A stretch of DNA of 64,000 nucleotides from Boswellia sacra (Eukaryota > Streptophyta > Magnoliopsida > Sapindales > Burseraceae), in the NCBI GenBank assembly GCA_013180625.2, contig SNVD02009519.1:2198501-2262500 (forward strand), given 5' to 3'. Below the pieces are notes generated by a model. That model saw only the letters and a list, made by a program, of their open reading frames with translations. It made no database searches and was not told the origin of the DNA. Positions 26,039 to 36,834 of this stretch are shown piece after piece; positions within the stretch are counted from its first letter, which is position 1; each line of letters begins with the position of its first letter. The position numbers and the translations under genes are program-made.

Positions 26039-26183
26039 CACCCTCTTTTACCCGCATGGGACCTATAATGCCCTGTTCTCCGATGTGGACAAAACTGTGA
26101 GGATCGGTGGGCCTAAAGCGGACAATACTGGACTGTGTCCATCCGAGGACAACCGTAAGGTCCCATGCGGGTAAAAGAGGGTG
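26039..26183. repeat. Perfect 26-bp inverted repeat with 93-bp loop
   Basis: Arms 26039-26064 and 26158-26183 are exact reverse complements. They are much more GC-rich than the surroundings (CACCCTCTTTTACCCGCATG begins the left arm). The loop reads GGATCGGTGGGCCTAAAGCG. Sequence just outside the right arm (ATAAGGCCCTGTTCCCC) echoes the loop start (ATAATGCCCTGTTCTCC). The whole looks like part of a transposable element. Confidence 0.85.
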
Positions 26184-26950
26184 TCCCATAAGGCCCTGTT
26201 CCCCAAATGGGCAAGGGACCGGATGTGACATTAAGAGCAATAATAAGGAATAAGATAAGAGAATCCAACATAGGCTATGGTCCATTTGTCATGCAAAGAA
26301 TAAAAAATTTGGGAAATATAAAAAGTGTAACGAAATTTTGTAGATCTTTAACTATAGATACAAATATATATTAACAATCGTACCACACACGAGATTCAAA
26401 ACCCTAAGCCCAAAACTTTCTACACAAAATCAAAGAGATTGTGAAGTTTAGTGACTGACCAAAGTGATAAACGGAGACCAATGACCTTGATTTTCTTTCA
26501 ATTTAGAGCTTTCCATGGACAAACAACAAAACAAAGGAACTGTTGGCTAACTTTTTGACTAGATCCAGCTAGATCTATTGGACTCCAACAAGTAGGTAGC
26601 CGACAAGTCGCAATCGAATATACAACTTTTTGAATAAACAAGAAAGTGAGTGATGTAAAGTGGAGATGTGAAGCTGAGATGGTGAAGAAGGCACGATAAG
26701 TTAGGGTTTCAGAAAGAAACTAAGCTAAAGAAGATGAAAAGTTGAAGGCAAAGAGAGAGAGAAGGCCATAAAATGGGAATATTTTGGGTTTTTATAATAC
26801 TTAATTATTATACTTGTCAATTATAAAAATTATGACACAAATTTTTGTACAGACTTCTAAAAGAGTGACACTTATCCATTTGCCTGAGTTTGACTCGACC
26901 ATAGATGTCAATTTCTTACAAACTGACAAAAATAAAGTAACACATATAGT

Positions 26951-26966
26951 GATTTTTCTTGTAGTG
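26951..26966 (-). mobile_element. CACTA-type transposon terminus
   Basis: The minus strand reads CACTACAAGAAAAATC from 26966, the standard CACTA (En/Spm) terminal inverted repeat. The element body would lie to the left. I found no matching CACTA end on the plus strand further left, so the element is truncated or its other end has drifted. Confidence 0.55.
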
Positions 26967-27735
26967 CTTGGTACAACTATAGTAGGAGAAGAATAGGACG
27001 TGTCTCTATTATTTTCTGATGACTCAAAATTTTCTGATTGTAGTGACTCTTTTCCTTGATAATTTCTTTTATTCAGGTTGGAAGAGGAAAAACTGAGGAA
27101 ATAGGAAACAAATCTTGAAAAGGAACAGACTTGAAGTTGAGAAAGCCATATTTAAAAGGAAATTCCAATTCATTGAAGATTACATGCCGGATATATACAC
27201 TCTCCCAGTAGAACTAAGGCATTTGAACCCTTTATGGATATCACTAAAGCCTATAAACACACACTTGGTAGAATGGAATTGGAATTTATATTTTTGATAT
27301 GGCCTTAGACAAGGAAAGCAAGAATAACCAAAGGTTTCGGGGATTTATGATCAGGTATTTTATTGTACAATTTTTGCCTTGGTGATAGGCCTTCCAAAAC
27401 AGGAGTTGGAAGCCTGTTAATTAAGTATAAAAATGTGTGAATAGCCTCCCACGAATATTTTAGAGGCTAGCTAGTAAAGTCATCCTTACTTCTACCAAAT
27501 GCCTACGTTTTCTTTCTGCATTATCTTGTCGTTCATGAGTGTATGAACAAGCTATTCTGGATTCAATTCCATTTTGCATAAGGTAATCAACAAAAACTCT
27601 ATATTCACTACCCCAATCAGTCAAGCATTTAATTTTTTTTTTATCAAATTTCTTTTGAACAAGTGTTTTAAAGTGCTTAAAAGTGGGTAGAGCTTCAGAT
27701 TTAGATTTAAGAGGATATTTCCAGGTAAATCTATT

Positions 27736-28486
27736 TTAATCATAAATAAAATGAATGTAATATTTAAAACTTGAGCTAGAAATGATAGGAGCTGGACCCC
27801 AAATGTCTGAATGGATGAGTTCAAGAACCTGTTCGGTTTGACTGGTTGATCTATTGAATGGTAAAGAATTAGATTTACCCATTTGACATGCATCACAAAA
27901 TTCATAATTTTCATTAATCTTGAAGGATTCATTACAAAGTTTTAGGACCTGACTCAAGACTCTATTTGAGAGGGATGTCCAAGCTTCCTATTTTATAAAC
28001 TCCCCTTAATTTCATCAGACATGTGACTAGAAACTGACAATGAAAATGGACTAGACCCAAAAACTCAGGAACAGTAGAATTACAATTTAAAGATGAACTT
28101 GAAGTTAAACCAACAGACAGACATAAACTCGAAGACTTAAAGGACTTAGGCATGAAGGTTGACTCTTTTTTCCTTTCTTGTGGACTTGAAAAAGACTTGA
28201 CATGATGACTGAAAGTAGGAGAAATCTGATAGAGACCTTCTTTAATTCTCCCCTACAGCAGAACCTTGCGAGTTTGTTTATCCTTCACAAGACACAAACC
28301 AGAATGGAATTTAATGAACACTTTGTTGTCTTGGGTAAGTTTGGAAACACTCAATAGATTTTTGGTAATTTTAGGCACACAGAGAATATTTTTCAGATTT
28401 AAAGAAGTATTATGAACAGGTAAACAAGAGTGACCAATATGATTAATAAAAAGGCTATTTCCATCACCAACAGAAAAAGATTTCAT
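27736..28486 (-). pseudogene. copia gag-pre-integrase/integrase fragment
   Basis: 28486-28253 reads LKNILCVPKITKNLLSVSKL, the linker between protease and integrase. 27957-27736 carries CDACQMGKSNSLPF and HSDIWGPAP, the zinc-binding and first catalytic-Asp regions of copia integrase. Frame breaks separate them. Confidence 0.8.
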
Positions 28487-28980
28487 AATGCTGTATTCAC
28501 TCCTTACATTAGCATCCCTGGATCAATCATTACATGATTGTTAGCCCCGCTATCTACGTACCATCAATCATTAACAACAATCTCAAAGGAAGCAATGAAA
28601 GCTAAGGATGGGTGTTGTTGTGGCTGCCGCTGTTGTTGTGGTTGTCTAAAATTTCTGTTGCTGTTCATCAGTCCCATATAAATTAGATCACCTCTGCAAA
28701 AACACCTTAGAGTTGTATAGCCAATTTTCCCACAAATTTGGCAAATGGGTCTAGAGGGATTATTACCAAATTTGCCACCTTTGCCTTTAGGCTGTCCTCC
28801 TGTACCATTGGAAAACCCTTGGTTTTGATTTCCAAAATTCCCTTGACCTGACTGCCGATTAGTATTGTTCCTTTACTTAGAAGAAGCTAGGTTGGCAGAG
28901 GCCTGATTCAAGCTAAGGTTGGAAAAGGTGTTTAACCTTTCAAGCCTGTTTTCAAAACTTACTAAGGTTGATTGAAGTTC

Positions 28981-29437
28981 CTACCAAGTTAAAGATTTTT
29001 TTGCCTGAATTTGAACCACGATGGAGGTATATTCGGCATCTACTCCTAACGTCACAAACGATATGAGATCACTCAAAGGAACAGGACTACCAGCCACTGC
29101 AAGATTATCCGTAAGTTTCTTCATAGTAAGAAGAAAATTACTATGGACATAGTTCCTTTCTAGTTGTCGGTAAGTCAAGTCTGAGATTAGAAATCTTAGA
29201 GCTATTTTTAGCACCACATAGCTCTTCCAGAGCTTTCCATAAATCACGAGATGTGGTTTGACCAATTACCTTAATAGCAACATCTGGAGCCACGACCGCA
29301 AGAAGCCATCCCAAAAGAAGATTATCAGTGGAAACCCAGTCTTCAAAATCTGGATTAACATGCAGAGTTTGTTCCATTATTAGTTGGTGAGACAACAAAA
29401 AGAAACTTTGGTGGGCAGGCCTTAGTATCCAACACAA
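28981..29437 (-). pseudogene. copia gag fragment
   Basis: Two overlapping frames read as copia Gag: 29437-29141 (residues DFEDWVSTDNLLLGWLLAVV) and 29265-28981. They are joined only by a frameshift near 29160-29200. Gag would form the virus-like particle. It is not expressible as it stands. Confidence 0.75.
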
Positions 29438-29633
29438 AATCTTCTAATCTATGTCTTCTAATTGTTGGAAGGATCATAGATTTCCATACGGTGTAGTTAT
29501 CTTCATCCAGCTTGATTGGGAAAGATTGATTAAGAGTGTTGTTGAATGGTGAGTTGCCATGAAGAGAATAAGATCTTGAAGATGAAGCAGATGTAAAATT
29601 TGCTAGAACACCACTAAAGGATTCTTACCTTAT

Positions 29634-29646
29634 GGCTCTGATACCA
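29634..29646 (-). other. Primer binding site of truncated copia (tRNA-iMet type)
   Basis: TGGTATCAGAGCC on the minus strand, the standard plant copia primer site complementary to the 3' end of initiator tRNA-Met, three bases after the LTR. Confidence 0.85.
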
Positions 29647-29649
29647 ACT

Positions 29650-29839
29650 TGGAGAACAAGAAATTTTGTGTATTCTCAGCTCAAGAAGAAACGGCTTGAG
29701 GGAGTTATGTATTTATATATTGTAGAGAATGATTACACATAGAGCTGCCACTTGTCAAAGATAAAAGGATACTCTTGACAATTTTTGGAGACAGACCACC
29801 TGGCATATTCTAGAAAAACAGAGAGCAAACTAATCAACA
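29650..29839 (-). repeat. LTR of the truncated copia element
   Basis: The minus strand begins TGTTGATTAG and ends TTCTCCA, giving a TG...CA repeat of 190 bp. It contains a TATA box (ATATATAAATAC). It is followed at once by a tRNA-Met primer site, which fixes its 3' boundary. Confidence 0.8.
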
Positions 29840-29870
29840 GATTTAAGAAAAAATTATCTAACTAATTACA

Positions 29871-29880
29871 ATAAAAAAAT
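29871..29880. repeat. Left target-site duplication of the foldback element
   Basis: ATAAAAAAAT immediately before the terminal GGGATAAT. The same 10 bp follows the right end at 31150-31159. Confidence 0.8.
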
Positions 29881-31149
29881 GGGATAATATCATAAACTAC
29901 CCTTGAAGTTTAGCTAATTATCATGCGAAAAGCCTCTTATGTAAATATATCAATGCGATCCCTAACGTTTGCGTTTAAGCTTCATCCAGGTCCAACCAAC
30001 AGATTCCGTTAGCTTTCAAATTAACATTTTAGGGTATTTTAGTAAAATTACATAATTCATATGGGATAATATCATAAACCACCCCTGAAGTTTAGTTAAT
30101 TATCATGCATAAAGCCTCTTATATAAATATATCAACGCGGTCCCTAACGTTTGCGTTTAAGCTTCATCCAGGTCCAGCCAACAGATTCCATTTGTTTAGA
30201 AACTGAGAAAAAAATTAAAAATACCATTTTCCCCTTACTTTTATATCCTTTCTTCTTTTTTTTCGCAGCCGAAAATTCAATTCCTTTTCACACCCACAGT
30301 TACCTCTCTCACCCCAACCTCTCAATCTCCAAACATAGCTTTGGCTGGCTACTGGTTCTTTATAAAATTTTAGCTTGAGAATTTTTTTTGTTTTTATTTT
30401 GTTGCTTCATTTCAATACGTAGTGTTTGTGAATGTTTTCTTAGGTTGAGAAAATTCTTAAAGAAGTTAGTGAGGAGAAAGAAAAGCATGCTAGTTTTGGG
30501 TTTTAGAATTTTTGCATAATTTTTTTTAAACATAATTGTTGAAATAATTTGGATTTAATTTTGAATATTTGATTCTTTTTTTAATAACTTTGTGATTGAG
30601 TTGAGATGATGAGTGTTGGTGGTGAAGTAAAATTCGGTGCTATCATGGTAGAGTCTTATGACGTATATTTTTTTATTTAAATGAATTTGATGGTGGTGAT
30701 AGTGGCTATGGTGGTTATGGATAGTGATACTTGTGTGATATGAATTAGAAAAGAAAATTCAAGGGTTAGTTTTATGTTTACTGAAATGAAATTATGTCAT
30801 TTTACTAAAATACCCCAAAATGTTAATTTGAAAGCTAGCAGAATTTTTTGGCTGGACCTAGATGAAGCTTAAATGCAAACGTTAGGGACTACGCTGATAT
30901 ATTTACATAAGAGGCTTTTCACATGATAATTAGTTAAACTTCAGGGGTGGTTTATGATATTATCTCATAGGAAATTATGTAATTTTACTAAAATACCCCA
31001 AAACGTTAATTTGAAATCTAACGGAATCTGTTGGCTGGACCTCGATGAAGCTTAAACGCAAACGTTAGGGACGGCGCTGATATATTTACATAAAAGGCTT
31101 TCCGCATGATAATTAGCTAAACTTAAGGGGTGATTTATGATATTATCCC
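29881..31149. mobile_element. Foldback Mutator-like element with compound terminal inverted repeats
   Basis: The 1,269-bp element begins GGGATAATATCATAAA and ends with the exact complement. It is flanked by a perfect 10-bp duplication, ATAAAAAAAT (29871-29880 and 31150-31159). Each arm is a tandem pair of a ~182-bp unit: left copies 29881-30062 and 30063-~30189 (second truncated), right copies 30788-~30967 and ~30971-31149, inverted. The centre (30190-30787) is unrelated AT-rich sequence and no transposase is present. Long inverted repeats and a 9-10-bp target duplication fit Mutator-like non-autonomous elements. The A-rich duplication is the weak point. Confidence 0.85.
30190..30787. other. 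Core of the foldback element
   Basis: No transposase. It includes a pyrimidine-rich tract with a TTCGCAG acceptor-like site near 30265 and a G/T-rich segment (GGTGGTGATAGTGGCTATGG) near 30690. It could be captured host sequence, but I do not recognise it. Confidence 0.4.
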
Positions 31150-31300
31150 ATAAAAAAATAAACAAAGACTAATCAGCTAGATAAGCAACAAACATGAGCT
31201 GACAACTAGACTGAAGACTCTGGCTCATAAGATAAGGGAAGACTTTAGCTCAGGGGTTTCAAAAACAATATTAATCAGTGTTGGAAGTGTTAGCTGCTTG

Positions 31301-33980
31301 ATGAGGATAACTACGTTTGGCGAAAGGTACCTTCAACATTTAGTCCCAATAGTTACGATTTTGTTCGTATTGGGACAAAGAATTGTGGATACTAACATTA
31401 TAAGGTGTATAGAGGAGGAGAGAGAAGCACTCCTTGTTTTTAAACAAGGTTTGGGGGATGAAATTGGCATGCTCTGTTCCTGGGGCAAGGAAGTTGATAA
31501 AGGGGATTGTTGTAAATGGATGGGAGTACACCAGTGTGATAACCGAACTGGCTTTGTAAACGTCCGTGATCTTTCTTCCGATGGTTTAGGTGGTGGTTTC
31601 CTCACCAGCTTGGAATATCTTGACCTCAGCCATAATGATAACTTATTAGTGCTGGAAACCTTGAGTGACTTTCTCATCTTTCTTCTTTGACATATCTTGA
31701 CCTGAGTTGTAGCAACGTTAGTAAATCTAATGATTGGTTTCAACAAGTTAACAAACTTCCCCTCCTGAAAACCTTGCGGCTAAACAAGTGTTATCTTCCA
31801 CCAATTATTCCTTCATCTCTGTCGCTCGTCAATTCTAATGCATCTCTTGAGGACCTCAGTCTGTCAGGTAACAAACTCACTTCTTCAATAGATTATTGGT
31901 TGTTTAAAGTGAGCAGCAACCTTGTTCATCTTAATCTTGCTAATAACAACTTACAAGGTCCGATCCCAGATGCTATTGGAAACATTATTTCTGTCAGGCA
32001 TCTATCTTCCAAATCTAGTGGCCTTGAAGGTGGGATTCCTAAATTCTTTGGAAACATGTGTGCTCTACATTCATTAGACTTGTCTCTCAATAATCTCGAT
32101 GGTTTTATTGAAAACCTATTGGATAAATGCACCGAGACCGCACTGCAAACCCTGAATTTAGGTGACAATCAATTCATGGGATCAGTGCCTGATCTTGCAA
32201 AATTTTCGTCCTTGGAAGAATTAAGTATTGCATGCAATCAATAAAATGGGACTTTAACAAAAAGCATTAGGCTCCCGTACAAACTTCAGAGTTTGTGGCT
32301 TGGTGGGAATTCACCGGAAGGTGTAATCACTGAAGCCTTTTTCCCAAATCTCTCCAACTTAGAGGGTTTGGGCTTAGCTGGAAACTCTTTGACTCTTCAA
32401 TTTGCGATGACTGGATTCCTCCTTTTCAACTAGGGTTTGTAAATCTTGCCTTTTGCAAGATAGGGCCTCGTTTTCCAAAATGGCTAAAATCTCAGACAAA
32501 TTATCATCTACTTGATATTTCCAATTCGGGCATCTCAGATATTATCCCTGATTGGTTTTGGGATTCACGTGAACCTCGGGAATTAGCACTGGAGTTAAAT
32601 CTCTCTCATAACCAGATAATTAAAGGAACACTTCCACATTTGTCTTCGAAATTTCATGTTTGTCATAGGGGAACAGATTTCAGTTCAAACCTTTTTGAGG
32701 GTCCAATTCCATCTCTTCCTGCAACAGTTGGGTTCCTTATTCTGTCTAAAAATAAGTTTTCTGGGACAATTTCTTTCTTATTTTCACCCTTAGCAGATAT
32801 TTCTTTTCTCGATCTCTCTAGTAATATACTATCAGGAAGACTTCCAGATTGTTGGATGCAATTTCAAGGTTTAATCGTTCTAAGTTTGGCAAACAATGGC
32901 CTCTCCGGAAACATTCCACACTCAATAGGCGCTCTAAGGGGCCTTCAAACATGTCTTTACGACGTAATAACGTCTCTGGTGATTTGCCTTCATCTTTGAG
33001 GAATTGCATACAACTGAGAGTTTTAGAGCTTGGGAAGAATTCAATATCAGCCAAGATACCAGCATGGATAGGGGAAAGCCTACCACATTTGGTTCTTCTG
33101 AGTCTGCAGTCAAACAAATTTCTCGGAGATATACCTTTTCAGCTATGCCATCTCGTACATATTCAAATCTTGGACCTTTCTTCAAATAATATTTCAGGAA
33201 CCATTCCAAACTGTGTCAAGAATTTTACTGCTATGACTGAAGAAAGGAGTTTAAGTGCCACCATCACCAACAACTATGCCTTCTTTGAAATTGGTAGTGA
33301 GTCATATAACTACCATGAATATTTTGAAAGTGCACTCTTGAGGTGGAAAGGAAATGAGTACGAATGCAAAAATACTCGAGGATTTGTAAAGATCCTTGAC
33401 CTTTCATGTAATGAATTAGGTGGAAATGTTTCGGGAGAGAGAACGAGTCTTGTAGGATAGATTGCTTTGAACCTATCAAGAGACCATATAACTGGACGAA
33501 TCAATCAAAATATTGGTCAGTTGAAATCATTGGATTTTCTTGATTTATCAAGAAATCAGTTTTCTGGTGAAATTCCTACCAGCCTTTTCTAATATCTTGC
33601 CTGAGTGTTTTAGAATTGTCAAATAACAACTTGTCAGGCAAAATTCCATTAGGCACCCAACTTCAGGGCTTCAATGCCTCTGTGTATACGGGGAATCTTG
33701 GACTGTATGGCCTGCCACTTCCGAATAAGTGTCTCTGGCAAGTACAAGCCCAAGGTTCAAATATCAATAATCCAGAAGAATCAGATCAATTTGTAACGCT
33801 CGGGTTTTATAAGAGTATGGTACTTGGTTTCGTCGTAGGGTTCTGCGGAGTTTGTGGCACTTTATTGCTTAATAATTCTTGCAGACATGCCTACTTCAAT
33901 TTTTGACTATTATAAAAGATTGGCTCTATGTGACAACAATGGTGGCTATTGCTAGACGGCAACGAAGGCTCAGTAACTAA
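31301..33980 (+). pseudogene. LRR receptor-like protein pseudogene B (EIX2/Cf type)
   Basis: The ATG at 31301 starts a signal peptide and cap ([49 protein letters not shown]). The first LRRs are shortened and a frame break near 31650 is followed by a TGA in a conserved GNLE-W-LSHL motif. Long LRR stretches follow at 31687-32244 and 32640-33460, then the island and juxtamembrane LRR 33616-33720, the membrane span (MVLGFVVGFCGVCGTLLL, 33820-33870) and, one frame away, a basic tail ending at the stop 33978-33980. Further lesions: TAA at about 32242 in a conserved NQLNG position, a frameshift near 32400-32440, and others. Intact copies are cell-surface immune receptors; this one is dead. It is a paralogue of pseudogene A. 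Confidence 0.9.
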
Positions 33981-34082
33981 TTTACGGGTAACATATATTG
34001 CTTTATCTTGTTGAAGTGTGAACAAATTACATTCTTTGCTTTTCGTGTGCAAGATGAGTATGACACTGGATAGCCACCTAGC

Positions 34083-34481
34083 TGTTGGGATGTAATGATC
34101 AACTCAGAACAGAATTTGGGAGAAAAATTACTTGTATTAACAGAGAAAATTAATGTACAAGAATTATACAAAAACTCCCCTAAATTTCTGGAGCTCTCCT
34201 GGCTCTCTCTCTCAATCCTAAACTCTCTGGTTTAGACTCTGGACTCTCTCTGGAATCTCAGTGATACATAAACAAGGCAGAATTCGTCCCATATTTATAG
34301 GGAAAATTCTGCATACAAATTCAAATCAAATTTGGCTACTTCCTTTGATTTTCAAAATTGGAGGTGCCTAACAAATTTGACTCTAAATGCATTCACATGG
34401 AAGGGATTCTGGAAGCCATGCATGTCATGCATGAGCTCAGCAGAATTCTAGAACTCATGCATGTCATGCATGAGCTCATCA
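34083..34481 (-). repeat. 3' LTR of the full-length copia
   Basis: TGTTGGGATG ... GAGCTCATCA on the plus strand. It contains a minus-strand TATA box (CTATAAATATGGG, 34299-34311) and, toward its promoter-distal edge, two copies of a segment with the RY motif CATGCATG. It is bounded by CTAGC on the left. Confidence 0.97.
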
Positions 34482-34505
34482 ATTCTCCCCCTCCATCCCA
34501 TGTGA
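34482..34505 (-). other. Polypurine tract of the full-length copia
   Basis: The minus strand reads GGGATGGAGGGGGAGAAT directly before the 3' LTR, the plus-strand DNA primer site. Confidence 0.85.
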
Positions 34506-34527
34506 AAGGGAGTAACAACAAAAGTAA

Positions 34528-36834
34528 TTAGACCGCTTCTAATCCAACTATGTCTCTGCATAGTTCTAGCTTGTCTCTGGTGACCACTTTTGTTAACATG
34601 TCGTCTGGATTCTCTTTAGTATGGATCTTCACTAGTTTCAACAGTTGCTTGTCCATCACCTCTCGTATCCAATGATAGCGGATGTCGATATGCTTCGTTC
34701 GAGAATGGTACACTGAATTCTTGCTCAAATCTAGAGCACTTTGACTGTCACAGTGTACTCTATACTCCTTTTGCTCAATCCCAAGTTCTTGGAGAAATCG
34801 CTTCAGCCACAACATTTCTTTTCCAGCTTCCTCTGCGGCAATGTATTCTGCCTCTGTCGTGGATAGCGCAACACACTTCTGTAGTCTTGACTGCCATGAG
34901 ACAGCTCCCCCTGCAAAAGTGTAAACAAACCCTGATGTAGATTTCCTACTGTCAGGTTCGCCGGCCATATCTGAATCTGTATAGCCTTCCAAGATTGGAT
35001 CAGCTCCCCCGTAACACAAGCATATCTTCGAAGTACCTTTAAGGTATCTGAGAATCCACTTGACTGCCTCCCAATGTTCTTTCCCTGGATTGGAAAGAAA
35101 TCTGCGCACGACTCCTACAGCATGAGCAATATCTGGCCTTGTACACACCATGGCATACATCAAACTTCCTACAGCAGAAGAATAGGGTACCGATGCCATG
35201 TCCTCTATCTCTTTCTTGGATGAGGGACATGATCTCTTGCTCAGCTTGAAATGATTAGCCAGTGGTACACTAGCTGGCTTGGCACTATCCATGTTGAACC
35301 TTTGGATCACACGTTCAACATATTTTTCTTGAGACAGCCATAATTTCTTTTGTTTTCTGTCTCGACGAATGTGCATCCCCAAGATTTGCTGAGCTGGTCC
35401 CAAGTCCTTCATATCGAAGGTTTTTGATAGTTCATTCTTCAGCTGCTTTATTCTTGTTGCATCTTTTCCGACGATCAACATGTCGTCCACAGATAACATT
35501 AATGCAACAAAGTCTCCACCTGGAAGTTTCTGAAAGTAGACGCATTGGTCTGCAGCGACTCTTTTGTACCCATGACTCACCATGAAGGAGTCAAACTTCT
35601 TGTACCATTGCCTTGGTGCTTGTTTGAGGCCATACAAGCTCTTTTTGAGCTTGCACACGAGGTGTTCCTTTTCTGGAACCTCGAACCCTTCTGGCTGCTC
35701 CATGTAGATTTCTTCATGCAAGTCTCCATGAAGAAATGTTGTCTTCACATCCATCTGTTCAAGCTCCAAATCAAGACTTGCGGTCAATCCGAGGATGACG
35801 CGGATTGAGGACATTTTTACCACCGGTGAGAATATTTCATCAAAGTCAATTCCTTTCTTCTGAAGGAATCCTTTTACCACCAATCGGTCTTTGTGCTTTA
35901 TCACCTTTCCTGTTCCATCTTTCTTGAGCTTGAATACCCACTTGTTCTTCAGTGCCTTCTTTCCGTCTGGGAGTTTGACCAGTTCATAAGTTTTGTTCTT
36001 CTCTAGAGAATTCAGTTCATCTTGCATTGCATGCAGCCATCGTTCTTTGTCTGGATGAGATAAAGCTTCATGAAAGCTTTCTGGCTCCCCCTCATCAATA
36101 AGCAGTGTGTACTCTGATTCCGGATATCTCCTCGACGGAATCCGACCTCGCTCAGATCGTCGTAGCTGAGGTTCTTCATTTCCAGGAGGTATAGCAGCTT
36201 CTATAGTTGATTGTGGCTCCCCCTGCTCAGTAATCTCTTCATTTTCTTCCTCCTGATCTGCTTCTGGAACTTCGTCTAGTACCTCGTCATTTCTTGTAGC
36301 ATTTGGTGTTGGGGTAGAATCTGCAACAATATCTGGGGCACTGCTAGTGGGATTTGTAGATATTGTTGTCTTTTCAGCGACTTCATATGTTTGGTCTTCG
36401 TGAAATACGACATCTCTGCTCCGGATGACTTTCTTTTCTTTGGGATCCCATAATCTGTATCCGAATTCTTCATCTCCATAACCGATGAAGATACATGGAA
36501 CAGTTCTTGCATCGAGCTTCTGTCTGAGCTCCTTGGATACATGTACGAAGGCTAAACAACCAAACACTTTCAAATGATTATAGGAGGGCTTTTTGTTAGA
36601 CCATACCTTTTCTGGAATCTCGAAGTTCAGTGGTGCCGATGGTGCTCTGTTGATTAAGTAACAGGCGGTGCGAACTGCCTCCCCCCAGAATGGCTTGGGT
36701 AACTTAGCCAATCTGAGCATGCTTCTGACTCGTTCCATGATGGTTCGATTCATCCTCTCTGCCACTCCATTGTGTTGTGGTGTGCGTGGGACCGTTCTTT
36801 CATGTCGAATGCCATATCTTCCGACAGTAAGCAT
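34528..36834 (-). CDS. copia integrase C-terminus, reverse transcriptase and RNase H
   Basis: 768-codon open frame, in the same frame as gag. It starts inside integrase; functional similarity begins about ten residues in (RTPQHNGVAERMNRT with the catalytic Glu). RT follows: VVKMSSIRVIL, QMDVKTTFLHG, SLYGLKQAPRQWYKKFD, and the active-site box reading LSVDDM instead of the usual LYVDDM (TCT at 35491-35493). RNase H comes next (GYTDSDMAGEPDSRKSTSG, ALSTTEAEYIAAEEAGKE, HIDIRYHWIR). There are no stops, but the frame has no start of its own in an intact element; it would be made as part of the polyprotein. Confidence 0.92.
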   Translation of the reverse strand: MLTVGRYGIRHERTVPRTPQHNGVAERMNRTIMERVRSMLRLAKLPKPFWGEAVRTACYLINRAPSAPLNFEIPEKVWSNKKPSYNHLKVFGCLAFVHVSKELRQKLDARTVPCIFIGYGDEEFGYRLWDPKEKKVIRSRDVVFHEDQTYEVAEKTTISTNPTSSAPDIVADSTPTPNATRNDEVLDEVPEADQEEENEEITEQGEPQSTIEAAIPPGNEEPQLRRSERGRIPSRRYPESEYTLLIDEGEPESFHEALSHPDKERWLHAMQDELNSLEKNKTYELVKLPDGKKALKNKWVFKLKKDGTGKVIKHKDRLVVKGFLQKKGIDFDEIFSPVVKMSSIRVILGLTASLDLELEQMDVKTTFLHGDLHEEIYMEQPEGFEVPEKEHLVCKLKKSLYGLKQAPRQWYKKFDSFMVSHGYKRVAADQCVYFQKLPGGDFVALMLSVDDMLIVGKDATRIKQLKNELSKTFDMKDLGPAQQILGMHIRRDRKQKKLWLSQEKYVERVIQRFNMDSAKPASVPLANHFKLSKRSCPSSKKEIEDMASVPYSSAVGSLMYAMVCTRPDIAHAVGVVRRFLSNPGKEHWEAVKWILRYLKGTSKICLCYGGADPILEGYTDSDMAGEPDSRKSTSGFVYTFAGGAVSWQSRLQKCVALSTTEAEYIAAEEAGKEMLWLKRFLQELGIEQKEYRVHCDSQSALDLSKNSVYHSRTKHIDIRYHWIREVMDKQLLKLVKIHTKENPDDMLTKVVTRDKLELCRDIVGLEAV

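Larger units (their letters stand above)
27000..29839 (-). mobile_element. Truncated Ty1/copia element (LTR, gag, protease, integrase; no RT)
   Basis: On the minus strand, from right to left: an LTR (29839-29650), a primer site, then gag-like sequence (about 29600-28980). A CCHC knuckle region and Gln-rich stretch follow near 28750-28600, the protease motif VDSGA near 28545, gag-pre-integrase near 28486-28250, and integrase from about 27957 to 27120 (ending in the conserved LKVFG/FIGFS-like region). In-frame stops and frameshifts occur throughout, for example a TGA just before the protease motif. Reverse transcriptase, RNase H and the second LTR are missing. The CACTA-type end at 26966 lies immediately beyond the break. 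Confidence 0.85.

Noticed and set aside
25965..26174. ORF across the 26-bp inverted repeat
   Set aside because: Created by repetitive element sequence; both strands are open because of the inverted repeat, and no domain is visible.
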